Below, piece after piece: positions 1 through 5,562 of a stretch of 8,341 bases of DNA; position 1 is the stretch's first letter; each line of letters begins with the position of its first letter. Position numbers and translations under genes: made by a program. The stretch lies in assembly GCA_025453925.1 (NCBI GenBank), contig JALOPK010000150.1, forward strand, positions 1-8,341. The letters run 5' to 3'. The notes below the pieces were generated by a model. That model saw only the letters and a program-made list of their open reading frames with translations, had not been told where the DNA came from and did not search any database. This stretch comes from Candidatus Eiseniibacteriota bacterium (GTDB lineage Bacteria; JAFGKV01).

Positions 1-720
1 GAAGGCGGTTCCCTGATTCTGTCGGGCGAGAACTACCTGTCCAACTACGGCGGTGACTCGTTCACCACCACGTACCTCCACATCGCCTCGTACACTGCGG
101 GCATTTCGGGCACGACGGTGATCGGCGAAGCGGGTGATCCGGTGGGCGGGGGCGTGGCGGTGACGCTGTCGTATCCTTCGGGGCTGGCGGAGTATCCCGA
201 CCAGGTGAATCCGGATGCGTCCGCTGCGGTGATGTTCCGGATGCAGGGGACGAACGTACCGGTGGCGATCCACTATGCGGGATCACGGGCCTACAAGACG
301 ATGTTCTACGGGGTGCCGCTGGAAGCCTTCCCGGTGACGGGCACGGAGCCGAACAGCATTCAGGCGGTGCTTTCGCGGTCGCTGCAGTGGGCGGGAGGCG
401 GGGATGTCCTTGCGCCCAGCATGCCGGCGAACGTGGGGATGGCGGGAGACGGGACGCTGTCGTGGACGGCATCCACGGACAATGTGGGCGTTGACCACTA
501 CGCGGTGTACCGGCACACGAGCGCCTTCTACAATGTGGGCGGGATGACGCCGCACATGACGACGGCGGGGACGAGCGTGTCGGTGCCGGAGGGCATGGGG
601 AATCCGGATCTGAACTACTTCTACCGGATTACCGCGGTAGATGGCGCGGGCAACGAGTCGGGCGCCTCGGCCCCACGGAACGGGGAGCGGGCATGCCCGC
701 TCCCCGTCTTCATTGAGTAA
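1..720 (+). CDS. C-terminal part of a secreted GATase-like / Fn3-domain protein (5' partial)
   Basis: The frame is open from the first base, so the start lies upstream; 239 residues are visible. Residues 1-125 (GGSLILSGENYLSNYGGDSF, then an EYPDQVNPD stretch, a YAGSRAYKTMFYGVPLEAF stretch and VLSRSLQW) resemble the GATase-like domain found near the C-terminus of large exported proteins in FCB-type bacteria. Residues about 136-223 look like a fibronectin type III domain: LSWTASTDNVGVDHYAVYR, then YFYRITAVDGAGNES. The domain calls are recognition by eye; the protein's function (adhesin, peptidase or surface protein) cannot be told from this piece. The last 14 residues are unlike the rest and overlap a perfect palindrome at 681-706, so the final codons may be a chance run of frame into a terminator. 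No T9SS-type or FlgD-type sorting tail is visible. The stop is TAA. The gene is convergent with the NmrA-like gene. Confidence 0.8.
   Translation, partial: EGGSLILSGENYLSNYGGDSFTTTYLHIASYTAGISGTTVIGEAGDPVGGGVAVTLSYPSGLAEYPDQVNPDASAAVMFRMQGTNVPVAIHYAGSRAYKTMFYGVPLEAFPVTGTEPNSIQAVLSRSLQWAGGGDVLAPSMPANVGMAGDGTLSWTASTDNVGVDHYAVYRHTSAFYNVGGMTPHMTTAGTSVSVPEGMGNPDLNYFYRITAVDGAGNESGASAPRNGERACPLPVFIE
681..706 (+). terminator. Perfect 26-nt palindrome, likely terminator hairpin overlapping the end of the first CDS
   Basis: The 26 bases are their own reverse complement. As RNA they fold into an 11-bp GC-rich stem with a CATG loop. The + strand continues with a moderately T-rich TCTTCATT. It sits between convergent genes and could stop transcription from either side. 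Unusually it lies just inside the open frame, before the TAA at 718-720. Termination is inferred from structure and position. Confidence 0.55.
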
Positions 721-834
721 AACCCGGCACTTCCACCGTTTCAGGTACGTGACTCCCGAAGCGGCGCGCCAGGTTCCGCCGGGCATCCTCACCTCAGCCC
801 GTAGCGAAGGTCGGGGCTTTGGGGGCAGGCGTCT

Positions 835-1719
835 TCAGGACGACAGCGCGGGCAGGATCAGTTCCCTGGCGAACTGCGCGAACGTGGTAGGACCACGCAT
901 GTCGGGCTGGGGCGGGAGACCCCGGGTGATGAACCCACTCTCGAACGACTGGTACAGCTCGACGTACTGGCGTGCCATGTCCTCCCCGATGCCCATCTTG
1001 ACCAAGGACTCGCGGGCCTGCTCAGGAGTGACCGGCACATGTTTCACGGGGCGGCCGATCAGGCTCGACACGGTGCTGGCCATCTCGTCGAACGACAGCT
1101 CCTGAGGCCCGAACACCGTCATCACCCGCTGTCCCGTCCAACTCCCGTCGAGGATGACCCTGGCGGCAGCGTCCGCGATGTCCCGGGTGGCGACGGTGGG
1201 GATTCGGGCAGATCCTGCGACCGGCAGGAACGCGGACGAGGCCGTCCTGATGGTGCCCACGGAGCCAAGGTAGTTCTCCATGAATGCACCCGGCCGGAGG
1301 TGGGTGACGTTCGGCGCGGCTGCGTTGATGGCCTGCTCGACATCGTGCAGGCCGTTGACCGGCCCGCAGCTGTGACCATGCTGCGCTCCCACGCTGGAGA
1401 GGTTCACGACCCGAGGAACTCCGCTGACCTCGATCGCTTCCGCGGCGATGGCGCCCAGCCGACGCTGATACCCACGGAAATCGTCACTACTTGAGTTGGG
1501 CGGCGTCAGCCAGAACACTGCCGACATCCCCTTCATCACGTCCGTCACGAAGCCCTGATCTGCCAGGCTGCCCTGGGCAACCGCCGCGCCGCGCTCCTTG
1601 AATGCCGCCACTTTCTGAGGGTTGCGTGCGATGAGCGTGACATTCGCGCCGGCATCAAGGAGCCGGGAGGTGAGCTTGGATCCTATGTTTCCTGAGGAAG
1701 CGGTAACGAGTATGCGCAT
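835..1719 (-). CDS. NmrA-like NAD(P)-binding protein (atypical short-chain dehydrogenase fold)
   Basis: A 294-aa cytoplasmic protein that begins MRILVTASSGNIGSKL, a Rossmann nucleotide-binding loop (G10-N-I-G13 after beta-1). ARNP follows beta-2, and an arginine there often favours NADP(H). Later blocks typical of the NmrA/SDR-a group are the VFWLTPP strand, VVNLSSVGA, LRPGAFMENYL near mid-protein and VATRDIADAAARVIL. The classical SDR Tyr-x-x-x-Lys pair is not apparent, as expected for this group. Members are quinone or flavin-type oxidoreductases or redox-sensing regulators; the substrate cannot be told here. I chose the ATG at 1719 because GGAGG lies 5 nt upstream and the Rossmann strand starts at once. 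An in-frame upstream start at 1761 would add 14 residues without family similarity. It is transcribed divergently from hflX and alone. Confidence 0.85.
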   Translation of the reverse strand: MRILVTASSGNIGSKLTSRLLDAGANVTLIARNPQKVAAFKERGAAVAQGSLADQGFVTDVMKGMSAVFWLTPPNSSSDDFRGYQRRLGAIAAEAIEVSGVPRVVNLSSVGAQHGHSCGPVNGLHDVEQAINAAAPNVTHLRPGAFMENYLGSVGTIRTASSAFLPVAGSARIPTVATRDIADAAARVILDGSWTGQRVMTVFGPQELSFDEMASTVSSLIGRPVKHVPVTPEQARESLVKMGIGEDMARQYVELYQSFESGFITRGLPPQPDMRGPTTFAQFARELILPALSS

Positions 1720-1735
1720 GATATCCTCCAGTTTC

Positions 1736-1747
1736 GGTATCGATACC
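1736..1747. promoter_or_regulatory. 12-bp perfect palindrome in the NmrA-like gene leader, possible operator
   Basis: GGTATCGATACC is its own reverse complement. It lies 16 bp upstream of the chosen ATG and about 16 bp downstream of a candidate -10 box (1764-1769, minus strand). A repressor site at the transcription start is a fair guess, since NmrA-like genes are often under local redox or HxlR/TetR-type control. No regulator gene is adjacent in this window, so this rests on symmetry and position only. Confidence 0.35.
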
Positions 1748-1763
1748 CCCTGCCCACTCATTC

Positions 1764-1793
1764 ACTATGAGACACCTCTGCTTCCGGGTGCAA
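1764..1793 (-). promoter_or_regulatory. Candidate promoter for the NmrA-like gene
   Basis: On the minus strand, TTGCAC (1793-1788) is followed after 18 bp by CATAGT (1769-1764). The -10 matches the sigma-70 consensus at 4 of 6 positions and the -35 at 3 of 6. The start of transcription would fall near 1757, just before the palindrome at 1736-1747. The match is weak and the call is by eye. Confidence 0.3.
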
Positions 1794-1967
1794 GGACGGT
1801 GCCGCTGCCGACGAGCATTCCTGCCCGCGGGAGCCTGGGTGCTCCTAAGGATGCACCGACTTGACGCCGACACCGGGATGACACGGAGCGACGGCGATGC
1901 GGGCGATACAGACCCCGCTGCTTTCGGATTTCCCAAACGCGAGGACGGCGCAGGAACGGCGGCATGC

Positions 1968-1996
1968 TTGACCGCCTTCGGATCGGAGCGGATGTT
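1968..1996 (+). promoter_or_regulatory. Candidate sigma-70-type promoter for hflX
   Basis: TTGACC (1968-1973) and GATGTT (1991-1996) are separated by exactly 17 bp. The -35 matches TTGACA at 5 of 6 positions and the -10 matches TATAAT at 3 of 6. It would give a leader of about 57 nt before the hflX ATG at 2061, which has GGAG 6 nt upstream. Confidence 0.4.
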
Positions 1997-2060
1997 GTGG
2001 CCCTGATCAGGAGGGTTCCACCCACCGGACTGCCCCCGCGGCCTTCACTCGGAGTAGCGA

Positions 2061-3194
2061 ATGATAGAAGTCGGCCCGTCGCGGAAACTGGAGAAGGTCT
2101 TTCTGGCAGGCCTGTACGGTTCGGACACGTCGGCATGGGAGATCGAGCAGTCCATGGAGGAGCTGGCAAGCCTGGCGCGCGCCGCAGGAGCCACGGTCGC
2201 CGGCTCGGAGGTGCAGAAGCGGCCGGCGCCTGACCCCGGTTCATTCTTCGGCCGGGGGAAGGTCGAGCAACTTGCCGCACGCGCCCAAGAGGCCGGCGCG
2301 CTCGCGCTGGTGGTGGATCAGGATCTCACCCCGGCGCAGATCCGCAATCTCGAGGAATCCCTCGGCATCAAGGTGATCGACCGCACCGAGGTGATTCTGG
2401 ACATCTTCGCCGCTCGGGCGCACACCCGGGAGGCCAAGCTTCAAGTGGAACTGGCGCAGTACGAGTACCTCCTCCCACGGCTGACCCGCATGTGGTCGCA
2501 TCTCTCCAGGACCGGCGGAGGGATCGGTACCCGCGGACCGGGGGAGACCCAGTTGGAGACAGACCGGCGAACTGTCCGAACCCGGATAAGCGCCCTCAAG
2601 CGCCAGTTGCTGTCGGTCGAGCGGCACCGGCATCTCATCAGGGAGCGCCGGCGGTCCTCGTTCCGCGTGTCCCTCGTGGGGTACACCAATGCCGGCAAGT
2701 CAACGATCATGAACCGGCTGACCCGGAGCGCGCTGCCGGCCGCCGATCAGCCGTTCATGACGCTGGACCCGACTACCCGCCGTCTCCATCTCGGGCCGGG
2801 GCTCGCCGCCTTGCTCACCGACACGGTCGGATTCGTGGACCGGCTTCCGCATCATCTGGTGGCCGCGTTTCACTCCACTCTGGAGGAAGTCGCCGAGGCG
2901 GATCTCCTGCTGGTGATCGTGGACGCCGCTGCCCCCGGCGTCGATCGCCGCGTCAATGTGGTGACCGCCACGCTGGAGGAGATCGGCGCTGCCCATGTGG
3001 ATCGCATCACCGTGCTGAACAAGATAGACAGGGTGCGGGAGGGTATCCGCCCGCTCGAAGAGCGTTACGGCCCGAACGCCCTGGCGGTCTCGGCGCGCAC
3101 AGGGACGGGGATTCCCGCTCTGGTCGATCTGGTGAGAGCCAGGGCCGCTTCCATGGCGCAACCCGCCGCGTCCCCGCCCACGGCCGCGGTATGA
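2061..3194 (+). CDS. hflX: GTPase HflX (ribosome-associated, Obg-HflX family)
   Basis: A 377-aa cytoplasmic GTPase. HflX binds the large ribosomal subunit and splits stalled or stress-damaged 70S ribosomes using GTP. Residues 13-120 form the N-terminal HflX domain, with the family signature GSFFGRGKVEQL (60-71). Residues 121-200 are the linker helices, with the conserved run GGGIGTRGPGETQLETDRR (152-170). The G domain then shows G1 GYTNAGKST (207-215), the switch segment TLDPTTR (234-240), G3 DTVGF (254-258), G4 NKID (320-323) and G5 SART (344-347). All nucleotide-binding residues are intact. The switch starts PFMTLDP where LFATLDP is usual, a mild variation. The C-terminal domain is short, as in many bacteria; E. 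coli HflX is about 50 residues longer. The start is supported by GGAG 6 nt upstream. It overlaps the next gene by ATGA, suggesting translational coupling. Confidence 0.97.
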   Translation: MIEVGPSRKLEKVFLAGLYGSDTSAWEIEQSMEELASLARAAGATVAGSEVQKRPAPDPGSFFGRGKVEQLAARAQEAGALALVVDQDLTPAQIRNLEESLGIKVIDRTEVILDIFAARAHTREAKLQVELAQYEYLLPRLTRMWSHLSRTGGGIGTRGPGETQLETDRRTVRTRISALKRQLLSVERHRHLIRERRRSSFRVSLVGYTNAGKSTIMNRLTRSALPAADQPFMTLDPTTRRLHLGPGLAALLTDTVGFVDRLPHHLVAAFHSTLEEVAEADLLLVIVDAAAPGVDRRVNVVTATLEEIGAAHVDRITVLNKIDRVREGIRPLEERYGPNALAVSARTGTGIPALVDLVRARAASMAQPAASPPTAAV

Positions 3195-3475
3195 GCACGA
3201 CCATCGGGTTCGGCGTGCTGGTGGCGGCCACGGTACTGATGGGATGGCTTGCGGAAGAGGTGTTGCCGCGGCGGCCCACCGGGGGCCTCAAGGGGTTGAT
3301 CACACTGGGCCTCGTCAGCGGCTTCTCGCTCGGCTGGTTTTTCGAGGCGCTGCACATCGGTCGCGGCCCCTCTCCCGGCGGCATCAACCTTGTCGCCGGC
3401 CTGGTGGGGTCGATGGTCTCGATTCTGGCCGCATCATTGGCGGTGGCGTTGAGAGCGCCACGAGGCCAGGCATGA
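3191..3475 (+). CDS. Small three-helix membrane protein, GlsB/YeaQ/YmgE (transglycosylase-associated) type
   Basis: A 94-aa protein with three predicted membrane helices at about residues 4-21, 34-52 and 64-87. The pattern matches the GlsB/YeaQ/YmgE group: GWLAEEVLP at the end of helix 1, a glycine-rich GGLKGLITLGLVSG entry to helix 2, and INLVAGLVGSMVSILA for helix 3. The family's role is poorly known; members are linked to stress and general envelope functions. The ATG at 3191 shares the ATGA with the hflX stop, so it is probably translated by reinitiation from hflX. A much longer open frame reaching back to 2492 is a shadow of hflX and was not used. The family call rests on topology and motif resemblance; a lineage-specific small membrane protein is the alternative. 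Confidence 0.72.
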   Translation: MSTTIGFGVLVAATVLMGWLAEEVLPRRPTGGLKGLITLGLVSGFSLGWFFEALHIGRGPSPGGINLVAGLVGSMVSILAASLAVALRAPRGQA

Positions 3476-3563
3476 GCGAGCCATGCCGCTCCCCGCGCAG
3501 CTCCGCCGCGACACGGGCGCGGTCGCCGGCGGGCCATGGCCTCGCACTCCGCGGAGGTTTGAC

Positions 3564-4298
3564 ATGAGGCTTCTTCTGCTGTCTGTGCTTCTGGTCCGCG
3601 TCGCGCTCGCCTCGTCTGCCGCTCCCGAGGCAGAGTGTCTCGCGAGCCTTCTCGAGCCGGTGGCCATCGTGACCGACGACTCGGGCGACGTGGTGATGTA
3701 CTACGGCGACGATGGTGGTCGGCTTCATCGACTGGAAGGCACCCCCGGGGCGCTCCGAGAGACGAAACAGGTCGGGGTGCCCTCGTCGGTCCGCGCCATT
3801 GGCGCCGCCGATCTCGACGGCCGGGGCGCAATCGAGGTCGTGGTCGTGACGGACGATGGCCAGCTCTCCATCTACGACGGCCTGTCGCTGGGCGCGGTCT
3901 GGCGCAGCTCCGACGACCGCTATTCGAGGCCCTTGGCCATGGCAGTCGCCAATGTGGATCAGGACCCGCCCCTGGAGATTCTCCTGCTCGCCGATGAGCG
4001 CCTGGTCATCTATGACGGCTCCACTCACTTCAAGGAGTGGACGAGTCCCGAGGTGATCACCGCCACGGATCTCCTCGTGGCGGATGTTGACGGGGACGGT
4101 GAAGTTGAGATCGTGCTCAGTTCCGGCGTCGTGCTGAGCACGGTGTTCTTTCAGACCGAGTGGGATGCGGGCGAGCCGTTCGGCCGCGAGCTGTTCCTGC
4201 TGGACATGGAAGGCGACTCGACCCCCGAGATCGTCGCCCGCGGCGAGACCGGCACGCTCCGCATCTTCAGCGTGAAGGACAGACGGGAGATCTGGTAG
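3564..4298 (+). CDS. Secreted FG-GAP/VCBS-like repeat protein
   Basis: A 244-aa protein with an N-terminal signal peptide (MRLLLLSVLLVRVALASSAA, cleavage probably near residue 16-20); no lipobox is seen. Four spaced repeats follow the FG-GAP/VCBS pattern of an acidic loop then E-I/V-hydrophobic strand: LDGRGAIEVVVV (84-95), VDQDPPLEILLL (131-142), VDGDGEVEIVLS (175-186) and MEGDSTPEIVAR (215-226). Only the third has a full calcium-loop-like DVDGDGE. Such repeats build beta-propeller blades in integrin-type and other extracellular proteins; with only about four to five blades this may be a partial propeller. No enzyme domain is visible and the partner is unknown. The ATG at 3564 has GGAGG 6 nt upstream and starts directly at the signal peptide; an earlier in-frame start at 3483 would bury it. 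The 88-nt gap from the membrane-protein gene allows co-transcription with hflX. The stop is TAG, followed at once by a small hairpin. Confidence 0.75.
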   Translation: MRLLLLSVLLVRVALASSAAPEAECLASLLEPVAIVTDDSGDVVMYYGDDGGRLHRLEGTPGALRETKQVGVPSSVRAIGAADLDGRGAIEVVVVTDDGQLSIYDGLSLGAVWRSSDDRYSRPLAMAVANVDQDPPLEILLLADERLVIYDGSTHFKEWTSPEVITATDLLVADVDGDGEVEIVLSSGVVLSTVFFQTEWDAGEPFGRELFLLDMEGDSTPEIVARGETGTLRIFSVKDRREIW

Positions 4299-4315
4299 TC
4301 CTCGCTGCGCGAGGA
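4299..4315 (+). terminator. Small hairpin directly after the FG-GAP-type gene
   Basis: TCCTCGC and GCGAGGA pair in a 7-bp stem with a 3-nt loop, immediately after the TAG stop. No T-run follows, so intrinsic termination is not assured. It is the first of three hairpins in the convergent gap. Confidence 0.35.
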
Positions 4316-4325
4316 GTTCACCGTT

Positions 4326-4350
4326 CACGGTCGGCGGTTCCCCGGCCGTG
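4326..4350. terminator. Hairpin in the convergent gap
   Basis: CACGGTCGG pairs with CCGGCCGTG over 9 bp including one G-U pair, around a 7-nt loop. It has no T-tract on either side. Its place between convergent genes suggests a role in transcript ends. Confidence 0.35.
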
Positions 4351-4363
4351 AGACCTGCCCTGT

Positions 4364-4381
4364 CGAATCCGCTACGATTCG
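4364..4381 (+). terminator. Hairpin followed by a T-rich stretch
   Basis: CGAATC and GATTCG form a 6-bp stem with a 6-nt loop, followed on the + strand by a pyrimidine-rich GCTCCTTCTTGACTCTT. It is the best intrinsic-terminator candidate for the upstream plus-strand genes, though its stem is short. Confidence 0.35.
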
Positions 4382-4421
4382 GCTCCTTCTTGACTCTTGA
4401 GGCGCACTCCGTGTTCCGGAT

Positions 4422-5099
4422 TCAGTACTCGGGAGGCCGCCGCTCCTCGACGCCGCGCGCGGACGCGATCCATCCCATGCTGACCCTGCCTCCGGCCGCG
4501 GATATCGCCAGCCGCGCGATCTCGTCGACCACGGCCTCCATGTCGCGAGGCGCCATCACCTCCAGACTCCCGTAGGCACAGAAGACCACCCGTGTGGTCT
4601 CCTCGGTCACGTGGGCGACGAGGGAGTCCTTCACGGGGCTGGCGACCGGCATATCCGTCATCCCGCAGAGGATCAGGAGACCCTCCAAATCCAGTTCCTG
4701 GCCCGACCGGTTGAACACATAGCGCTCACCGGGCCGGCCCTCGCGGACCGCGACGCCCCCCCCTAGCACTCCGGCATCGATCGCCGATGCGGGAATGCGG
4801 AAACCGAGGGAGACGACGTTGTTGACGTCGACGAGGTTGGAGATGCTTGGTACCCCGCCGCTGACGCGGGCGAGAAACTCATGGGCGGGTCGATTGCGGC
4901 CCGTCGGCCGGAATCCGCCGGAACGCAACATGGCGCGCACCGCCCCGTCCCAACGTTCCGGTTCCAGGCGGGCCTCGGCGGGTGCGACCAACCGGGCCCG
5001 CAGCCACGGCGGCGACGGGCCGACGGCCACGTCCTCGATAACCACGATGCCGAGTAGCGCATGGGCATTGCCTGAACGCCACGAGAGTCCCCGCACCAT
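4422..5099 (-). CDS. Stand-alone B3/B4 domain protein (PheT-like tRNA-binding domain)
   Basis: A 225-aa protein resembling the free-standing B3/B4 domain family (COG3382 type), related to the B3/B4 domain of the phenylalanyl-tRNA synthetase beta chain, which has editing activity there. Supporting blocks are PSISNLVDVNNVVSL (84-98), FRIPASAIDAGVLGGGVAVREG (100-121), a GERYVFNRSG strand, and SPVKDSLVAHVTEETTRVVFCAYG (154-177), which has the usual order of conserved Asp-Ser and Thr-Glu-Glu-Thr-Thr. No synthetase core or membrane segment is present. Free-standing members are proposed to act on tRNA or amino acids, but the function is not established. Two ATGs, at 5105 and 5099, lie close together after AAAGGAGAGG; I favour 5099 because the spacing (6-9 nt) suits it better, and 5105 would add two residues. 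The last 20 residues are charged and variable. It runs divergently from trx and convergently with the FG-GAP-type gene. Confidence 0.8.
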   Translation of the reverse strand: MVRGLSWRSGNAHALLGIVVIEDVAVGPSPPWLRARLVAPAEARLEPERWDGAVRAMLRSGGFRPTGRNRPAHEFLARVSGGVPSISNLVDVNNVVSLGFRIPASAIDAGVLGGGVAVREGRPGERYVFNRSGQELDLEGLLILCGMTDMPVASPVKDSLVAHVTEETTRVVFCAYGSLEVMAPRDMEAVVDEIARLAISAAGGRVSMGWIASARGVEERRPPEY

Positions 5100-5120
5100 G
5101 AGCATCCTCTCCTTTCTGGC

Positions 5121-5148
5121 TTGACCGGCAGCCGCGCGGTCACATAGT
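5121..5148 (+). promoter_or_regulatory. Candidate promoter for the trx-dsbD pair
   Basis: TTGACC (5121-5126) is followed after 16 bp by CATAGT (5143-5148). The -35 is the same hexamer as in front of hflX, and the -10 is the same hexamer as proposed for the NmrA-like gene. Transcription would start near 5156, leaving a leader of roughly 70 nt. It lies in the 130-bp divergent gap next to the ribosome-binding site of the B3/B4 gene. Confidence 0.4.
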
Positions 5149-5229
5149 TCGCCACTCGTCCGCGACGGCCAGAGCCCCGCGCTTTGTCCGCCTGTCCCGT
5201 TTCCCGTCACCATGGGGGTTCCCACCCAG

Positions 5230-5562
5230 ATGGAACACATTACTTCCACCAACTTCAACGGAAAAGTCCTGGAGAATGAGATCCCCGTGCTGCTCGATTT
5301 CGGTGCGGCGTGGTGCGGCCCCTGCAAGACTCTGGAACCGCAGATCGAGCAGATCGCAAAGGACTATGCCGGTCAGCTTCTCGTTGGTCACGTCGACGTG
5401 GGTGAGCAGCCCGACATCGCGGCACGCTATGGCGTGCTCGGCGTCCCGACCCTGCTGTTCATGTACAAGGGCCGCGTCGTCCAGCAGCTCTCCGGCGTCC
5501 CCTCCAAGGCCAAAATCGTCTCCGCGATCGAAGGGCTTCTCGCCGAGGCGGACACCGAGTGA
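5230..5562 (+). CDS. trxA: Thioredoxin
   Basis: A 110-aa cytoplasmic thioredoxin that reduces protein disulfides and can feed electrons to DsbD. The active site WCGPCK has Cys29 and Cys32. Asp23 matches the buried Asp26 of E. coli Trx, and the cis-proline loop GVPT has Pro73. The residue at the place of the highly conserved Trp28 (E. coli numbering) is Gly25: DFGAAWCGPC rather than DFWAxWCGPC. The usual Lys57 position carries His54. The body aligns with E. coli TrxA without gaps from the mid-region to the cis-proline. Neither possible start has a strong ribosome-binding site. I chose the ATG at 5230 because MEHITSTNF matches family N-termini; an in-frame ATG at 5212 would add six residues (MGVPTQ). 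The stop TGA overlaps the GTG start of dsbD, so both are probably one transcript with coupled translation. The symbol is by family; other thioredoxin paralogues may exist elsewhere. Confidence 0.92.
   Translation: MEHITSTNFNGKVLENEIPVLLDFGAAWCGPCKTLEPQIEQIAKDYAGQLLVGHVDVGEQPDIAARYGVLGVPTLLFMYKGRVVQQLSGVPSKAKIVSAIEGLLAEADTE

Larger units (their letters stand above)
1720..2060. other. Divergent non-coding region between the NmrA-like gene and hflX
   Basis: About 340 bases carry no gene I can support. Open frames here are arginine- and proline-rich, typical of GC-rich shadow frames, and show no recognisable domain. The region holds the ribosome-binding site, leader palindrome and weak promoter of the minus-strand gene on the left. 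On the right it holds a TTGACC-type promoter candidate and the GGAG site of hflX. No RNA gene or riboswitch structure was recognised. Confidence 0.5.

Noticed and set aside
1765-2280. 171-aa minus-strand open frame spanning the divergent gap and the 5' end of hflX
   Set aside because: It overlaps hflX, has R/P-rich low-complexity composition, and no recognisable domain.
2492-3475. 327-aa plus-strand open frame overlapping hflX
   Set aside because: Its first 233 codons are an arginine/proline-rich out-of-frame reading of hflX. Only the part from ATG 3191 is a real membrane-protein gene.
3007-4328. Long minus-strand frames opposite hflX, the small membrane protein and the FG-GAP-type gene
   Set aside because: They are antisense to genes with clear domains or signal peptides and have shadow-frame composition.
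4296-4400. Possible amber readthrough of the FG-GAP-type gene, as considered for dsbD
   Set aside because: The frame stays open for 33 codons after TAG, but that is expected by chance at this GC content, the hairpins lie there, and the translated sequence resembles no repeat of the protein. Genome-wide TAG recoding is therefore not supported.
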